Part shown: piece after piece, positions 12,601-21,230 of the stretch
Layout of the letters: each line of letters opens with the position of its first letter
How positions within the stretch are numbered: the stretch's first letter is position 1
Source of the DNA: Terriglobales bacterium
GTDB lineage: Bacteria; Acidobacteriota; Terriglobia; Terriglobales; Acidobacteriaceae
Length of the DNA: 64,000 nucleotides
Direction of reading: 5' to 3'
NCBI GenBank assembly: GCA_035764005.1
Contig: DASTZZ010000003.1
Span: forward strand, 1-64,000
The notes under the pieces: generated by a model
Seen by the model: the letters and a program-made list of their open reading frames with translations, nothing else
Told to the model about the DNA's origin: nothing
The model's database searches: none
Translations under genes and position numbers: made by a program

Positions 12601-13860
12601 ACGGCTCAGAGTGCAACCGGGGTCATTAGCCGCCGGAACATACTTGCTCCACATTTGCGAAATCAGTGGATTAATCCCGATACCGCGAGGGTCAAGGGCG
12701 GGATCCTTTAAGTCGTAGTTTGTTCCGTTAAACGACAAAATTCCATTCCGCATGTTCGCGCTCGGAACGGCTCGCTCATAGGTCTGCGAGTTCGGCCAGC
12801 GGAAGCCCTGATAGTTGCCAAACAGATAGGTCTTGCCGCCCAGAAAGTCCGGAAGCACCGGGCCACCTGCAGCTACCCCAAAACGGCTGTAGTGATAGTC
12901 GGGAATAGGCGTGTGAGTGAAATTGTTCTGCCAGGTGTTTGCGTTGAAGTTGTTATCAAGATAGTACTCGTAGGCAGTCCCGTGGAACCTGTTTGTCCCG
13001 CGCTTGGTCACAACGGCAACTTGAGCGCCTGAAGAGCTGTTGAAGTCGGCTGTCTGATTGGCAGTGTTGACTTTGAATTCCTCGACGCTGTCCGCCGGCG
13101 TCGGCATCACGCCCGTTGGCTGTAGCCCATCGCCAATTCCGCCGGTAGGATCGCCGGCAAATGTCGGCGTATAGACGCTCATGCTGCCGTCCATGTCGTT
13201 GGTGTTGTTGCCGCCGTCGAGTTGGAAGCTGCTGTTGTCAACGGCTGTTCCAGCGACGGAGCCGTCTGGGCTTACTGCGGGTTGGAGTGTAGCGAACGTG
13301 CTGACGTCTCGTCCTAAACTGGGCAACGATGAGAGCGCGATTGTTGACACTGTGTTACCGACGGTTGCATTCAGAGTTTGCAACTCGGTTCCGGTGGTCT
13401 CGACAGTGATTTCCTGCGTTACTGAACCCACTGTGAGCTTTATGTCCTCGGTTAACGCGCTTGCCAGCTGAACTGTCTGGTTTGGAATTATGGCAGTCTG
13501 AAAGCCCTGCTTCGTCACTCTGATGTCGTATGTTCCCGAATTTACGTGCGGGAACGCATAGTGGCCAGCGCTGTTGCTCGTAGTCTTGATCTCTGCATTG
13601 GTGGATTTGTCGATCAACGAGACCGTAGCGTCCGGAACGACTGCGCCCTGCTGGTCGGTGACAGTTCCGATCACTGTTCCAGTCGAAACGGCTTGACTGA
13701 AGACCATTGCGCCGGTCAGCAGGAGAAGCATGAACGCGAGACCATTCGCAACCGCCTTCATTGACTTTAAGTTGTGGGTTTTGTTTAGAAGCCTTGGGGT
13801 GGAGTCACAGCACTTCCGTGCCACAGAGGATGTGTGACACGGCGTCGTTTGCCCTATCAT
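9700..13860 (-). CDS. Oar-like TonB-dependent receptor with carboxypeptidase-regulatory domain (paralogue A)
   Basis: A large outer-membrane receptor, 1386 residues from the ATG at 13860. That start follows GGAGGGACGA and matches the start of paralogue B; the frame runs further upstream to 13932 with no such signal. A hydrophobic export segment at about 37-56 is followed by a CarboxypepD_reg-like beta-sandwich (GTVIGTVTDQQGAVVPDATVSL, GHYAFPHVNSGTYDIRVTKQGF). Next comes the plug (SSLPSLGRDVSTFATLQP, FQLDGGNNTNDMDGS), then a ~1000-residue barrel ending in FGLRVNF with a C-terminal aromatic. Such proteins are expanded in Acidobacteriota and are thought to import oligosaccharides or peptides. 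The substrate is unknown; no SusD partner or TonB/ExbBD gene is nearby. Confidence 0.9.
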   Translation of the reverse strand: MIGQTTPCHTSSVARKCCDSTPRLLNKTHNLKSMKAVANGLAFMLLLLTGAMVFSQAVSTGTVIGTVTDQQGAVVPDATVSLIDKSTNAEIKTTSNSAGHYAFPHVNSGTYDIRVTKQGFQTAIIPNQTVQLASALTEDIKLTVGSVTQEITVETTGTELQTLNATVGNTVSTIALSSLPSLGRDVSTFATLQPAVSPDGSVAGTAVDNSSFQLDGGNNTNDMDGSMSVYTPTFAGDPTGGIGDGLQPTGVMPTPADSVEEFKVNTANQTADFNSSSGAQVAVVTKRGTNRFHGTAYEYYLDNNFNANTWQNNFTHTPIPDYHYSRFGVAAGGPVLPDFLGGKTYLFGNYQGFRWPNSQTYERAVPSANMRNGILSFNGTNYDLKDPALDPRGIGINPLISQMWSKYVPAANDPGCTLSRCDGTNVQGFKGNVALPQRDNFFVARLDHDFGSKWHLMSSYRYYKLTRASTSQIDIGGFFQGDQLGVPASVSSRPQQPWYYVAALTTNISSNITNDFHYSFLRNYWSWSDKEDTPQFSQLGGALEPFGESGTNVLSPYNVDTQDVRTRFWDGLDHMFRDDVTWLHGNHLIQFGGTYQHNYDFHQRSDNGGGINYQPVYQLGLASSSGAGIDMSTVLPPPCPTSTPQPNCLTSSQATNFGRDYAAVLGIVSIAQTAYTRSGSNLTLNPPNTHAFDQSTIPFYNFYGADAWHIKPNLTVTYGLGWTLELPPVEKNGKQIEVVDASGKPIDTEAYIKARSDAALQGQVYNPTVGFALLGNTAGHPKYPYNPYYGEWSPRVAVAWNPHFDSSGMFGHLFGGDATVIRGGYGRIYGRLNGVDLVLVPLLGTGLIQPVQCIGPIIGGTCAGSSGSNPANAFRIGVDGNSAPLGPAPSQTLVQPDFPGINAQSAGAGEGLDPNFRPNVTDTFTLTIQRQLSQKFIMELGYIGRKITHEYLPININAVPYMMTLGGQSFAKAYAGVEVALKCNVSIDACGSNVPAKKLTDGSLNPAYTSFINSLPKQAFFEAAMKPGFCSGYSSCTAAVVDSELSGFEGQNVWDLYSDLDNGGFNFPRSMLNTPLAGTAPCPGSSDPTPCGANGQLTSGVGINASVGYGNYNAGFVTLRMNQWHGLTMQQNFTWSKALGTGAVYQATSEYTADDAFNIPAMYGVQPFDRKFVYNVFFVYQPPFYRNQSGFLGHVLGGWTFAPIFAAGSGEPMQVYTTNGGGEAFGEGDSVNFFSNETGILNGSLGQSTGSLHYNVCTGSNKASCNGIGTSGKGLNFFGDPAAAWSKIRMPILGLDSKNGGYGIFRGFPYWNLDMSLRKNFRVSERFSVEFSTIFTNVLNHMQPEDPNGYFTGTGNLDASSSSTFGTVAGQFNTPRQMEFGLRVNF

Positions 13861-13992
13861 TCGTCCCTCCAGAATTGTCAACGTCAAAAAGACGCTGATT
13901 AAAAATCCAGACGACTTATGAAAACGAGGCACATGGCCGCGGTGGCGGCTCGCGTCAGCAAGGAGCCGACTTCTTATTAGGCCGCGCAGCTT
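13861..13992 (-). promoter_or_regulatory. Conserved 5' leader of receptor gene A
   Basis: This segment closely matches the one upstream of paralogue B (18264-18398). Shared blocks on the minus strand are GCGGCCTAATAAGAAGTCG, CTGACGCGAGCCGCCAC, AGTCGTCTGGATT, CAGCGTCTT and CTGGAGGGACGAATGAT. The last holds the ribosome-binding site and start codon. TAATAA may be part of a promoter -10. The conservation runs into the first ~18 codons (both proteins share CHTSSVAR), beyond which the N-termini diverge. It is a promoter plus leader, possibly with RNA structure; the regulator is unknown. Confidence 0.6.
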
Positions 13993-14109
13993 ACCACATG
14001 ACTGTGAATCTTGTCAGGGATAAAATGCGGGAAAAACGGGATAGATAGCGTAAAGATTTGGATGGAAAGCATAAGAATTGATTATTCAGTTTTGGGTATT
14101 TTGAACAGG

Positions 14110-14142
14110 AAAAAGCCGGTATCGAGGGACTCGATACCGGCT
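14110..14142 (-). terminator. Intrinsic terminator of receptor gene B
   Basis: A perfect 13-bp stem (14114-14126 with 14130-14142) around a GGA loop, followed on the minus strand by TTTTTCC. It sits 18 nt after the stop of receptor gene B. The stem is the same as in the terminator of receptor gene A apart from the closing base pair, so gene body, leader and terminator appear to have duplicated together. Confidence 0.85.
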
Positions 14143-14159
14143 CATTGGGCCGATTTTGG

Positions 14160-17100
14160 CTAGAAGCTGACTCTCAACCCGAACTCCATTTGCCGTGGGT
14201 TGTTACCTTGAGAGGTAAGAACCCCAAATGCGCTCGGAGTTTGCAAGTCGAGCAAGGGATCGAAGAACTGGTTGTGGTTAAGGACGTTCGTGAATACAAC
14301 CTGGAAATCGCTGCTTACGCGTTCTGTGAGCCTGAAGCGCTTCTTCACGCTCAGGTCCATGTTCCAGTAAGGCAAGCCGCGGAATGATCCAGCCCCTCCG
14401 GCCCGCTTATCGATACCCAGAATGGGAGAACGAACCTGACTATAAATTGCGACAGGATCGGCAAACATGTTCAGAGCTGCATTGCCGCTTCCCGCCGTTG
14501 CTGTTCCCACGTTGGTACCGAACGAATCGGCGCCTCCATTGACGTTTTGGTGCACTGAATTGCTGGGGCTCGATTTACCGGTGAAGAGACAGTTTTCAGT
14601 ATCGTTGAAATCAACGTTGTCACCGGCACCGAAACCTTGAGCACCAGACCCGCCCTGGAAGTCGGCTCCAGTCAGCGTGTTGCAGAATAACGGCTCGCCA
14701 CTCCCTGCGGTAAAGATGGTCGCAAGATTCCATCCTCCAAGAAGGTGGCCGATCACTCCCGACTGGTTCTTGAAGAACGGAGGTTGGTAAACCACGAAGG
14801 TGTTGTAAACGAACTTGCGATCAAATCCCTGTACTCCATACATTTTGTCAATGTCGAAGGGGTCATCGACCGTATAGGCACTAGTCGCTTGAACGAATGC
14901 TCCGGTACCCAGTGCTTTGCTGTAAGTGAAGTTTTGTTGAAGCGTGAGTCCACGCCAGTCATTCATACGGAGCGAAACAAATCCAGCATGGTAGTTGCCA
15001 TGGCCGATGCTCGCGTTGACGCCCACACCACTGCTAAGTTGTCCCTGTCCGCCTGTTGCGACTGACGGGCAGTTCAGCATGCTGCATGCAAAGTTGAATC
15101 CAGGATTTGTGGTGGGGGTGACCGCGCCGGTAACTGGATCGACTACTGGCGTGCCTCCGTTGATTCCACCCTGGTCCAAGGCAGACCACAGATCCCAGAC
15201 TGCCTGACTTTGGAAATTGCTGAATTGCTTGTTGACAACAGCCGCAGTGCAATTCGCGAATCCGTTGCAATATCCAGTCCCCGACAGTGCGGCCTCGAAG
15301 AACGGCTGGGTTGCGACGGTCGGCACGCCGGCCGCGCCGCAAGCGCCGGCTGAGACATTGCATTTCATCGCCGTCTCGACATTCGCGTATGCCTGAGCGA
15401 AGCTCTGTCCGCCCAGGGTCATCATGTAGGGCACAGCGTTGATGTTGACGGGCTGATATTCATGATTGATCAGGCGCCCGATGTATCCCAACTCCATAGT
15501 CACACGGTTCGAGAGTTGACGTTGAATTGTCACGTCAAACGAGTCCACCACGTTCGGACGGAAATTCGGATCCAGAGATTCGCCAGCGCCGGCAGCAACA
15601 TCGTTGATACCCGGAAAATCCGGCTGCGGCAGAGTTGGTGAGGCGCTGGCTAACGGAGCCGTGTTGCCATCGATTCCAATTCGGAATGCAGTACTCGCGT
15701 CATATGGCCCTGAACACGTGCCATTTCTGTTCGGAGTCTTGCACTGAACAGGTTGAATCAGACCGGTTCCCAACAGTGGTACCAGAACGAGATCAACGCC
15801 ATTCAGCCGACCATAGATTCGTCCATAACCCGCGCGAAGAACACTCTTGTCTTCACCAAAAATCTTGCCCATCCAACTATCACCGAAGTGTGGATTCCAG
15901 GCGACTGCCAGGCGCGGACTGAACTCGCCATAGAACGGGTTGTACGGATACTTAGGCGAGTTTGCCGTGTTCCCGATGAGAGCGAAGCCGACCGTCGGAT
16001 TGTAGACTTGCCCTTGCAAAGCAGCACGTTCGCGGGACGCCAGATATGACTCTAAGTCGAGTGGTTGATTACTCGAGTCAACGAGCATTACCTGTTTGCC
16101 ATCCTGCTCAGTTGGCGGCATTTCAAGGGTCCAGCCCAGACCATAGTTGAGGGTGAGAGAGGGTTTGATATGCCAGCTATCACTAAAGTAGACGTTGTAA
16201 TAAGGAATCGTGCTTCTATCAGACGCAGGCGTAAGTGGCGGATTCAACGCCAGATTGGCGCCAGACCGCGTGTACGCAATCTGTGAGTCGGTTACGATTC
16301 CCAGAGCTGCGGCCGCAAGTCGGTTGAATGCCGTTGTGGCGGGCCCGATGTCCGGACCACCATTCGAGTCTCCAAGCTGATACACGGGGTAGTAGTTGAT
16401 CCCACCTCCATTGTCCGTGCGCTGGTGATAGTTCCAATTGCGTTGATATTGGCCGCCGAAGGTGAACAGGTGATTCCCATGCAACATAGTGACGTCATCG
16501 CGTAGGAAGTAATCGTGTCCGTCCCAAAATCTGGTGCGGGTGTTTTGAGTGTTTACGTTGTAAGGAGCCAACACGTTGTAATGCTGTTCTCCCAACGGCT
16601 CCAGGGCTCCGCCCAAACCGGCGAACTGTACCGGATCGCCCTGCGAAGACCACGACCAGAAATTTCGCAGATAACTGAAGTGGAAATCATTGGTCGTGGT
16701 GCTGGTGAGGTTGGTGGTGAGTCCGGCAACGTAGTACCAAGGCTGCTGGGGACGATTCGTGTTGGAAGTCGGGACGCCCAGTTTGTCGCCAGGGAAAAAT
16801 CCGCCGATGTCATATTGATCAGCGGTTGCTCGCGTCAATTTGTAAATGCGGTAGCTCGTGTTGAAGTGCAATTTTGAGCTGAAGTCATGGTCAAGGCGAA
16901 CGACTCCGAAGTTGTCGTTCTGCGGCAGCGCCATGTTTGCCTTGAACCCTTGAGTATTAAACCCGTCACAGCGGCTGCCTAGCAATGGCCCGCTGATGGG
17001 TGCGCCGGTGCACTTGGGATCGTTCGGCAGTGGCATGTACTTGCTCCACAACTGCTGAATGGTGGGATTGAGTCCGATGCCGCGCGGGTCGATTGTTTTT

Positions 17101-18263
17101 AGATCATATTGAATACCGGTATCGGCATCCGTGATCAATCCCGCCCTCAGCGCAGCCGTGGGAACAGGGCGTTCGATGGTGATGAAATTGGGCCATCGAA
17201 ATCCCTGATAGTTCCCAAACATGTAGGTCTTGCCGCCGAGGATCTCTTTAGGAATAATCGGGCCGCCTAAAGCTGCGCCGAACCGACTGTAGTGATAGCC
17301 AGGAATCGGCGTTCCGGAAAGATTGTTGTCCCAGGTGTTCGCATTCCAGTTGTTATCAAGGTAGTACTCGTATACCGTGCCGTGAACAGTATTGGTTCCG
17401 CGTTTCGTCACCACCTGCACTTGTGCGCCTGAGGAATTGTTGAAATCGGCAGTTTGATTTGCTGTATTGACCTTGAATTCTTCCACGCTGTCTGCAGGAG
17501 TCGGCATCACGCCCGTTGGAGTTCCAACACCGGTGAGTTGGCTGGCGATGCCGCCGGTTGGATCGCCTCCGAAGCTCGGCGTATAGACATTCATGCTACC
17601 GTCCATGTCGTTAGTGTTGTTCCCGCCGTCGAGTTGGAAACTGGCTTGATCGACGACCGTCCCAGCCACGCTGCCATCCGGACCTACTCCAGGCTGCAAC
17701 GTCACGAACGTACTTACATCGCGACCTAAGCTCGGCAGAGAATCAAGCGCGACGCCGCTCACGGTATTGCCGACCGTGGCATTCATCGTCTGAAGTTCAG
17801 TGCCGGTAGTCTCTACCGTGACCTCCTGTGTTACTGCTCCGAGGGGAAGCGTCACATCTTCGGTGAGCGACTTGCCCACTTCAACTCTCTGATCGCGGAC
17901 AAGGCCGGTTTGGAAACCCTGCTTTGTAATCTTGATGTCATAGAGGCCAGGATTTACGTTCGCGAAAGCGTAATGTCCGGCACTGTTGGTCGTTGTCTTT
18001 GATGTTGAGTTGGTACTCTTCTCGGTGAGCAGTACATCGGCTGACGGCACCACGGCGCCTTGCGGGTCAGTAACCGTCCCGATGATTGCGCCTGTTGCTC
18101 CCGTTTGAGAGAAACTGCTGGGAGCAGCAAATCCGAGCACTACGATGAAAGCAAGGAGTTGAGCGAGGGTTGTAAGTGTCCAATTAACTGTTGGCTTTTC
18201 TGCGTAGCTACGGCTGTTGCGTGCCACAGAGGATGTGTGACACCGCATTTCTTGCCCAATCAT
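14160..18263 (-). CDS. Oar-like TonB-dependent receptor with carboxypeptidase-regulatory domain (paralogue B)
   Basis: 1367 residues, clearly paralogous to the next receptor downstream over its whole length. It has the same regulatory domain (GAIIGTVTDPQGAVVPSADVLL), the same plug (DSLPSLGRDVSTFVTLQP, FQLDGGNNTNDMDGS, TPTGVMPTPADSVEEFKVN) and the same barrel end (QMEFGLRVSF). The ATG at 18263 follows GGAGGGACGA. The export segment is LLAFIVVLGFAAPSSFSQ near residues 37-54. Differences cluster in surface loops, such as an insertion near GGINGGTPVVDPVTG, suggesting different ligands. It has its own leader and terminator, so the pair can be transcribed separately. Confidence 0.9.
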   Translation of the reverse strand: MIGQEMRCHTSSVARNSRSYAEKPTVNWTLTTLAQLLAFIVVLGFAAPSSFSQTGATGAIIGTVTDPQGAVVPSADVLLTEKSTNSTSKTTTNSAGHYAFANVNPGLYDIKITKQGFQTGLVRDQRVEVGKSLTEDVTLPLGAVTQEVTVETTGTELQTMNATVGNTVSGVALDSLPSLGRDVSTFVTLQPGVGPDGSVAGTVVDQASFQLDGGNNTNDMDGSMNVYTPSFGGDPTGGIASQLTGVGTPTGVMPTPADSVEEFKVNTANQTADFNNSSGAQVQVVTKRGTNTVHGTVYEYYLDNNWNANTWDNNLSGTPIPGYHYSRFGAALGGPIIPKEILGGKTYMFGNYQGFRWPNFITIERPVPTAALRAGLITDADTGIQYDLKTIDPRGIGLNPTIQQLWSKYMPLPNDPKCTGAPISGPLLGSRCDGFNTQGFKANMALPQNDNFGVVRLDHDFSSKLHFNTSYRIYKLTRATADQYDIGGFFPGDKLGVPTSNTNRPQQPWYYVAGLTTNLTSTTTNDFHFSYLRNFWSWSSQGDPVQFAGLGGALEPLGEQHYNVLAPYNVNTQNTRTRFWDGHDYFLRDDVTMLHGNHLFTFGGQYQRNWNYHQRTDNGGGINYYPVYQLGDSNGGPDIGPATTAFNRLAAAALGIVTDSQIAYTRSGANLALNPPLTPASDRSTIPYYNVYFSDSWHIKPSLTLNYGLGWTLEMPPTEQDGKQVMLVDSSNQPLDLESYLASRERAALQGQVYNPTVGFALIGNTANSPKYPYNPFYGEFSPRLAVAWNPHFGDSWMGKIFGEDKSVLRAGYGRIYGRLNGVDLVLVPLLGTGLIQPVQCKTPNRNGTCSGPYDASTAFRIGIDGNTAPLASASPTLPQPDFPGINDVAAGAGESLDPNFRPNVVDSFDVTIQRQLSNRVTMELGYIGRLINHEYQPVNINAVPYMMTLGGQSFAQAYANVETAMKCNVSAGACGAAGVPTVATQPFFEAALSGTGYCNGFANCTAAVVNKQFSNFQSQAVWDLWSALDQGGINGGTPVVDPVTGAVTPTTNPGFNFACSMLNCPSVATGGQGQLSSGVGVNASIGHGNYHAGFVSLRMNDWRGLTLQQNFTYSKALGTGAFVQATSAYTVDDPFDIDKMYGVQGFDRKFVYNTFVVYQPPFFKNQSGVIGHLLGGWNLATIFTAGSGEPLFCNTLTGADFQGGSGAQGFGAGDNVDFNDTENCLFTGKSSPSNSVHQNVNGGADSFGTNVGTATAGSGNAALNMFADPVAIYSQVRSPILGIDKRAGGAGSFRGLPYWNMDLSVKKRFRLTERVSSDFQVVFTNVLNHNQFFDPLLDLQTPSAFGVLTSQGNNPRQMEFGLRVSF

Positions 18264-18398
18264 TCGTCCCTCCAGAAATTTTCAACGCCAGAAGACGCTG
18301 ACTAAGAATCCAGACGACTATGAAAGCGAGCACTTCGCCGCGCCGTGGCGGCTCGCGTCAGTGGAGACGCGACTTCTTATTAGGCCGCGCAGCGTAGC
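18264..18398 (-). promoter_or_regulatory. Conserved 5' leader of receptor gene B
   Basis: The counterpart of the leader at 13861-13992, with the same ordered blocks up to the GGAGGGACGA ribosome site. Conservation stops abruptly upstream of the GCGGCC block at about 18398, which marks the likely promoter edge. Between here and asd (18399-18585) no ORF is visible. Confidence 0.6.
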
Positions 18399-18538
18399 AT
18401 GGGCAAATCATCGTTGTCAGGGCCTGAACGAATATTGAGGGGACGAATACCGTAATAATGGTGACGAACCGGAGAAAAATGAATGAGTCCCTGTCCGGCA
18501 TTGCCCGCGCTCGCCTTTTCAGCGTCCGAAGGGGCTTC

Positions 18539-18554
18539 GTGGTGAAATCACCAC
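18539..18554. promoter_or_regulatory. Dyad upstream of asd
   Basis: A 7-bp inverted repeat (GTGGTGA-AA-TCACCAC) ending 31 nt before the asd start codon. Its position suits an operator or leader hairpin. No regulator can be named. Confidence 0.3.
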
Positions 18555-18585
18555 CTGTTCTGCTACTGTAGAAAATTAATCAGAA

Positions 18586-19638
18586 ATGCCGAATAAGATC
18601 CCTATAGGAGTCCTGGGCGCGACCGGCATGGTCGGTCAGCGCTTCGTGCAGTTGCTTGAGCACCATCCGTGGTTTGAGGTCGCGTGGCTCGCGGCTTCCG
18701 AGCGTTCATCAGGCTTGCCATATGCGGAGGCCGCGCGCTGGAAGCTGAACACGCCCATCCCCGAGAAGGTGGCCAAAATGCGTGTGTCAGATGCCACCCC
18801 AGACGGAGCGCCCAAGGTGATCTTTGCTGCCCTGGATGCAGGCATCGCAAAAGAGCTTGAGCCGAAGTTCGCCGAAGCTGGCCATGCGGTGATCACGAAC
18901 TCCAGTGCCTTCCGCATGCATGAAGACGTGCCACTGGTGATTCCCGAAGTGAATGGCGATCACCTCAAGCTGATCGAGAAGCAGCCTACGCGCAAGCGCA
19001 ATGGCGGATTCATCGCCACGAATCCCAACTGTTCGGCAATCGGCTTGGTCATGGCACTCGCACCACTCCATCGCAAATTCGGGATCGAAGCTGTGTTCGT
19101 CGCCACCATGCAGGCTGTCAGCGGCGCGGGATATCCGGGCGTGGCCTCGCTCGACATCCTCGGCAACGTGATCCCGTTCATCTCGAAAGAAGAAGAGAAA
19201 CTCGAAGCCGAAACCAAGAAGCTGCTTGGCGATCTTCACAATGGATCGGTCAAGGCAGCCGGATTCAAAATCAGTGCGCAATGCAATCGCGTGGCTGTGG
19301 AAGATGGACACACGGAATCGGTTTCCATCAAGCTGAAGAAAGCTGCCGAAGAGCAGGAGATCCTAGAGGCGTGGTCGGATTTCCGGTCGCGTCCGCAGGA
19401 AATTTCACTGCCCACTGCTCCGCAGCAACCGGTGATTTACAACAGCGGCACCGATCGTCCACAGCCGCGGCTCGACGTGAATCGTGGAAACGGCATGAGT
19501 GCTGTAGTGGGACGGCTTCGTCCATGCAGCCTGCTCGACTGGAAGTTCACCGTGCTCTCGCACAACACTATCCGCGGCGCCGCCGGCGCAGCCCTGCTGA
19601 ATGCCGAACTGCTCAGGCACGATGGGTATCTCGACTAG
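18586..19638 (+). CDS. asd: Aspartate-semialdehyde dehydrogenase
   Basis: A 350-residue cytoplasmic NADPH enzyme that reduces aspartyl-4-phosphate to aspartate semialdehyde, the branch-point precursor of lysine, threonine and methionine. Evidence: N-terminal GVLGATGMVGQRFVQLL, the catalytic cysteine in ATNPNCSAIGL near residue 146, QAVSGAGYPGV, and an active-site histidine in the DGHTESV segment. The length suits the family form found in archaea and several bacterial phyla. lysC and dapB follow on the same strand, so three steps of the pathway are clustered, although repeat-bearing gaps separate them. Confidence 0.95.
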   Translation: MPNKIPIGVLGATGMVGQRFVQLLEHHPWFEVAWLAASERSSGLPYAEAARWKLNTPIPEKVAKMRVSDATPDGAPKVIFAALDAGIAKELEPKFAEAGHAVITNSSAFRMHEDVPLVIPEVNGDHLKLIEKQPTRKRNGGFIATNPNCSAIGLVMALAPLHRKFGIEAVFVATMQAVSGAGYPGVASLDILGNVIPFISKEEEKLEAETKKLLGDLHNGSVKAAGFKISAQCNRVAVEDGHTESVSIKLKKAAEEQEILEAWSDFRSRPQEISLPTAPQQPVIYNSGTDRPQPRLDVNRGNGMSAVVGRLRPCSLLDWKFTVLSHNTIRGAAGAALLNAELLRHDGYLD

Positions 19639-19646
19639 CCGGATTT

Positions 19647-19835
19647 GAACACGGAGGGCACGGAGGACACAGAGGGGTAAAAAGACAAAAGCTCGAAAAC
19701 AAAGTAGGGCTAGGATTCAAAAACAGACACGTTGTCATCCCGGAGCCTTATTGAGCAACTTCCCGCAGTTTCAGGTTAAACGAAGCCGGCTATCGTCTAC
19801 GGATCACCTCAGCGTCCTCCGTGACCTCCGTGTTC
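19647..19835. repeat. Intergenic inverted repeat, ACGGAGG family (copy 1)
   Basis: Arms at 19647-19675 (starting GAACACGGAGGGCACGGAGG) and 19807-19835 (its imperfect complement) flank the asd-lysC gap. The ~130 bp between them shows no gene. A copy of the same family lies between lysC and dapB. Function unknown; it could form an RNA hairpin. Confidence 0.7.
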
Positions 19836-19851
19836 GATCCTGGGTTTCGCA

Positions 19852-21225
19852 ATGATCGTCATGAAATTCGGCGGGACCTCGGTGGAGGATTCCGCCGCGA
19901 TTGATCGCGCTGCGAAGATCGTTGCCGAACGACGCGAGCGTGCACCCGCCATCGTGGTCAGCGCCATGTCGAAGGTCACCGATCAGCTTCTCGCTGCAGG
20001 CCGCGCGGCCGGCGAAGGCGATCGTGAAAAAGCGCTACAGCTTTCGCGCGGACTGCGCGAGCGGCATTACTCGACTGCGGGCGAACTTCTCGGCAGTGCC
20101 GTTTTTACCCAGTTCCATTCTGAGCTCGAAAGCGACTTCGATGCGCTCGACGAACTGCTGCGCGGTATCGCTGCTGTCGGCGAGCTCACCCCTCGCACTA
20201 CGGATTTGATCGCTTCGTTCGGCGAACGCATCTCCAGCCGCATGGTGACGGCGGCATTTCTCCGCCGCGACCTGCCGGCTGCGCACGTCGATTCGCGCCA
20301 GTGCGTGGTCACCGATTCGAATCACACCAAAGCTGTTCCTCTATTTCCCGAAATTGATGTGCGCCTCGCCCATCATGTCCGCCCCTTGCTTGACCGCAAA
20401 CAGATTCCCATAATGGGAGGTTTTATCGGCAGTACGCGCGAAGGTGTCACCACGACTCTAGGGCGAGGAGGCTCCGACTTCACCGCTGCCATCGTGGGCG
20501 CTGGACTCGATGCTCAGTCGATCGAAATCTGGACCGATGTCGATGGCATGATGACCACCGACCCGCGCATCTGCCCCGACGCGCACCGTATCCGTACCAT
20601 CAGCTTCGAGGAAGCTGCCGAACTGGCTTACTTCGGGGCGAAAGTTCTTCATCCAGCCACGCTGCTTCCTGCCGTGCAGAAAGACATTCCCGTTTTTGTA
20701 CTCAACTCGCGTAATCCCACCTGCGAAGGCACGCGAATCACGGCCCGCGCACCGCAATGCCGCAATTACTTCAAAGCGATCGCGGCCAAGCGACGGATCA
20801 CCATCGTCGACGTGGTCGCCACGCGAATGCTCATGGCCCACGGCTTCCTGAAAAACATCTTCGAAGTCTTCGACCATCATCGATGCCCGGTGGACATGGT
20901 TTCGACTTCGGAGGTGAGCATCTCGCTAACGGTCGATTCCACTGAAGCCATCCCAGCGATTGCAGCCGACCTCGAGAAGCTCGCGGATGTGAAGTACGAA
21001 GGACGCAAAGCGATCGTCTGTCTGGTTGGGGAGAACATTCGCGGCACTCGCGGGATCGCAGCCAAAGTTTTTGGCGCGCTTCCGGAGACTAACGTGCGTA
21101 TGATTTCCCAGGGCGCGTCGGAGATTAACATCAGTTTCGTGATTGAAGAAGACGATGTGGAGGAGACCGTCCGCACGCTGCACAAAGTATTCTTCGCTAA
21201 TCCCGATCCTGGGGTATTTGCTTAA
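19852..21225 (+). CDS. lysC: Aspartate kinase
   Basis: A 457-residue monofunctional aspartokinase that phosphorylates aspartate at the entry to lysine/threonine/methionine synthesis. It begins MIVMKFGGTSVEDS (the kinase KFGGTS motif). Later come FGERISSRM, GFIGSTREGVTTTLGRGGSD (nucleotide loop) and IEIWTDVDGMMTTDPR. Two C-terminal ACT domains follow (about 310-457: ITIVDVVATRMLMAHGFLKNIFEVF and VCLVGENIRGTRGIAAKVFGAL, ending SEINISFVIEEDDVEETV). These normally bind lysine or threonine for feedback control. It lies between asd and dapB in one orientation. Confidence 0.95.
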   Translation: MIVMKFGGTSVEDSAAIDRAAKIVAERRERAPAIVVSAMSKVTDQLLAAGRAAGEGDREKALQLSRGLRERHYSTAGELLGSAVFTQFHSELESDFDALDELLRGIAAVGELTPRTTDLIASFGERISSRMVTAAFLRRDLPAAHVDSRQCVVTDSNHTKAVPLFPEIDVRLAHHVRPLLDRKQIPIMGGFIGSTREGVTTTLGRGGSDFTAAIVGAGLDAQSIEIWTDVDGMMTTDPRICPDAHRIRTISFEEAAELAYFGAKVLHPATLLPAVQKDIPVFVLNSRNPTCEGTRITARAPQCRNYFKAIAAKRRITIVDVVATRMLMAHGFLKNIFEVFDHHRCPVDMVSTSEVSISLTVDSTEAIPAIAADLEKLADVKYEGRKAIVCLVGENIRGTRGIAAKVFGALPETNVRMISQGASEINISFVIEEDDVEETVRTLHKVFFANPDPGVFA

Positions 21226-21230
21226 TTCGT

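Noticed and set aside
13861-13932. An N-terminal extension of receptor A to 13932
   Set aside because: The paralogue starts at the equivalent of 13860, where both genes have the GGAGGGACGA ribosome site; the extension lies in the shared leader.
9700-18263. The two receptor genes as a SusC/SusD polysaccharide-utilisation locus
   Set aside because: No SusD-like lipoprotein or glycoside hydrolase is present, and the receptors are of the Oar-like acidobacterial type.
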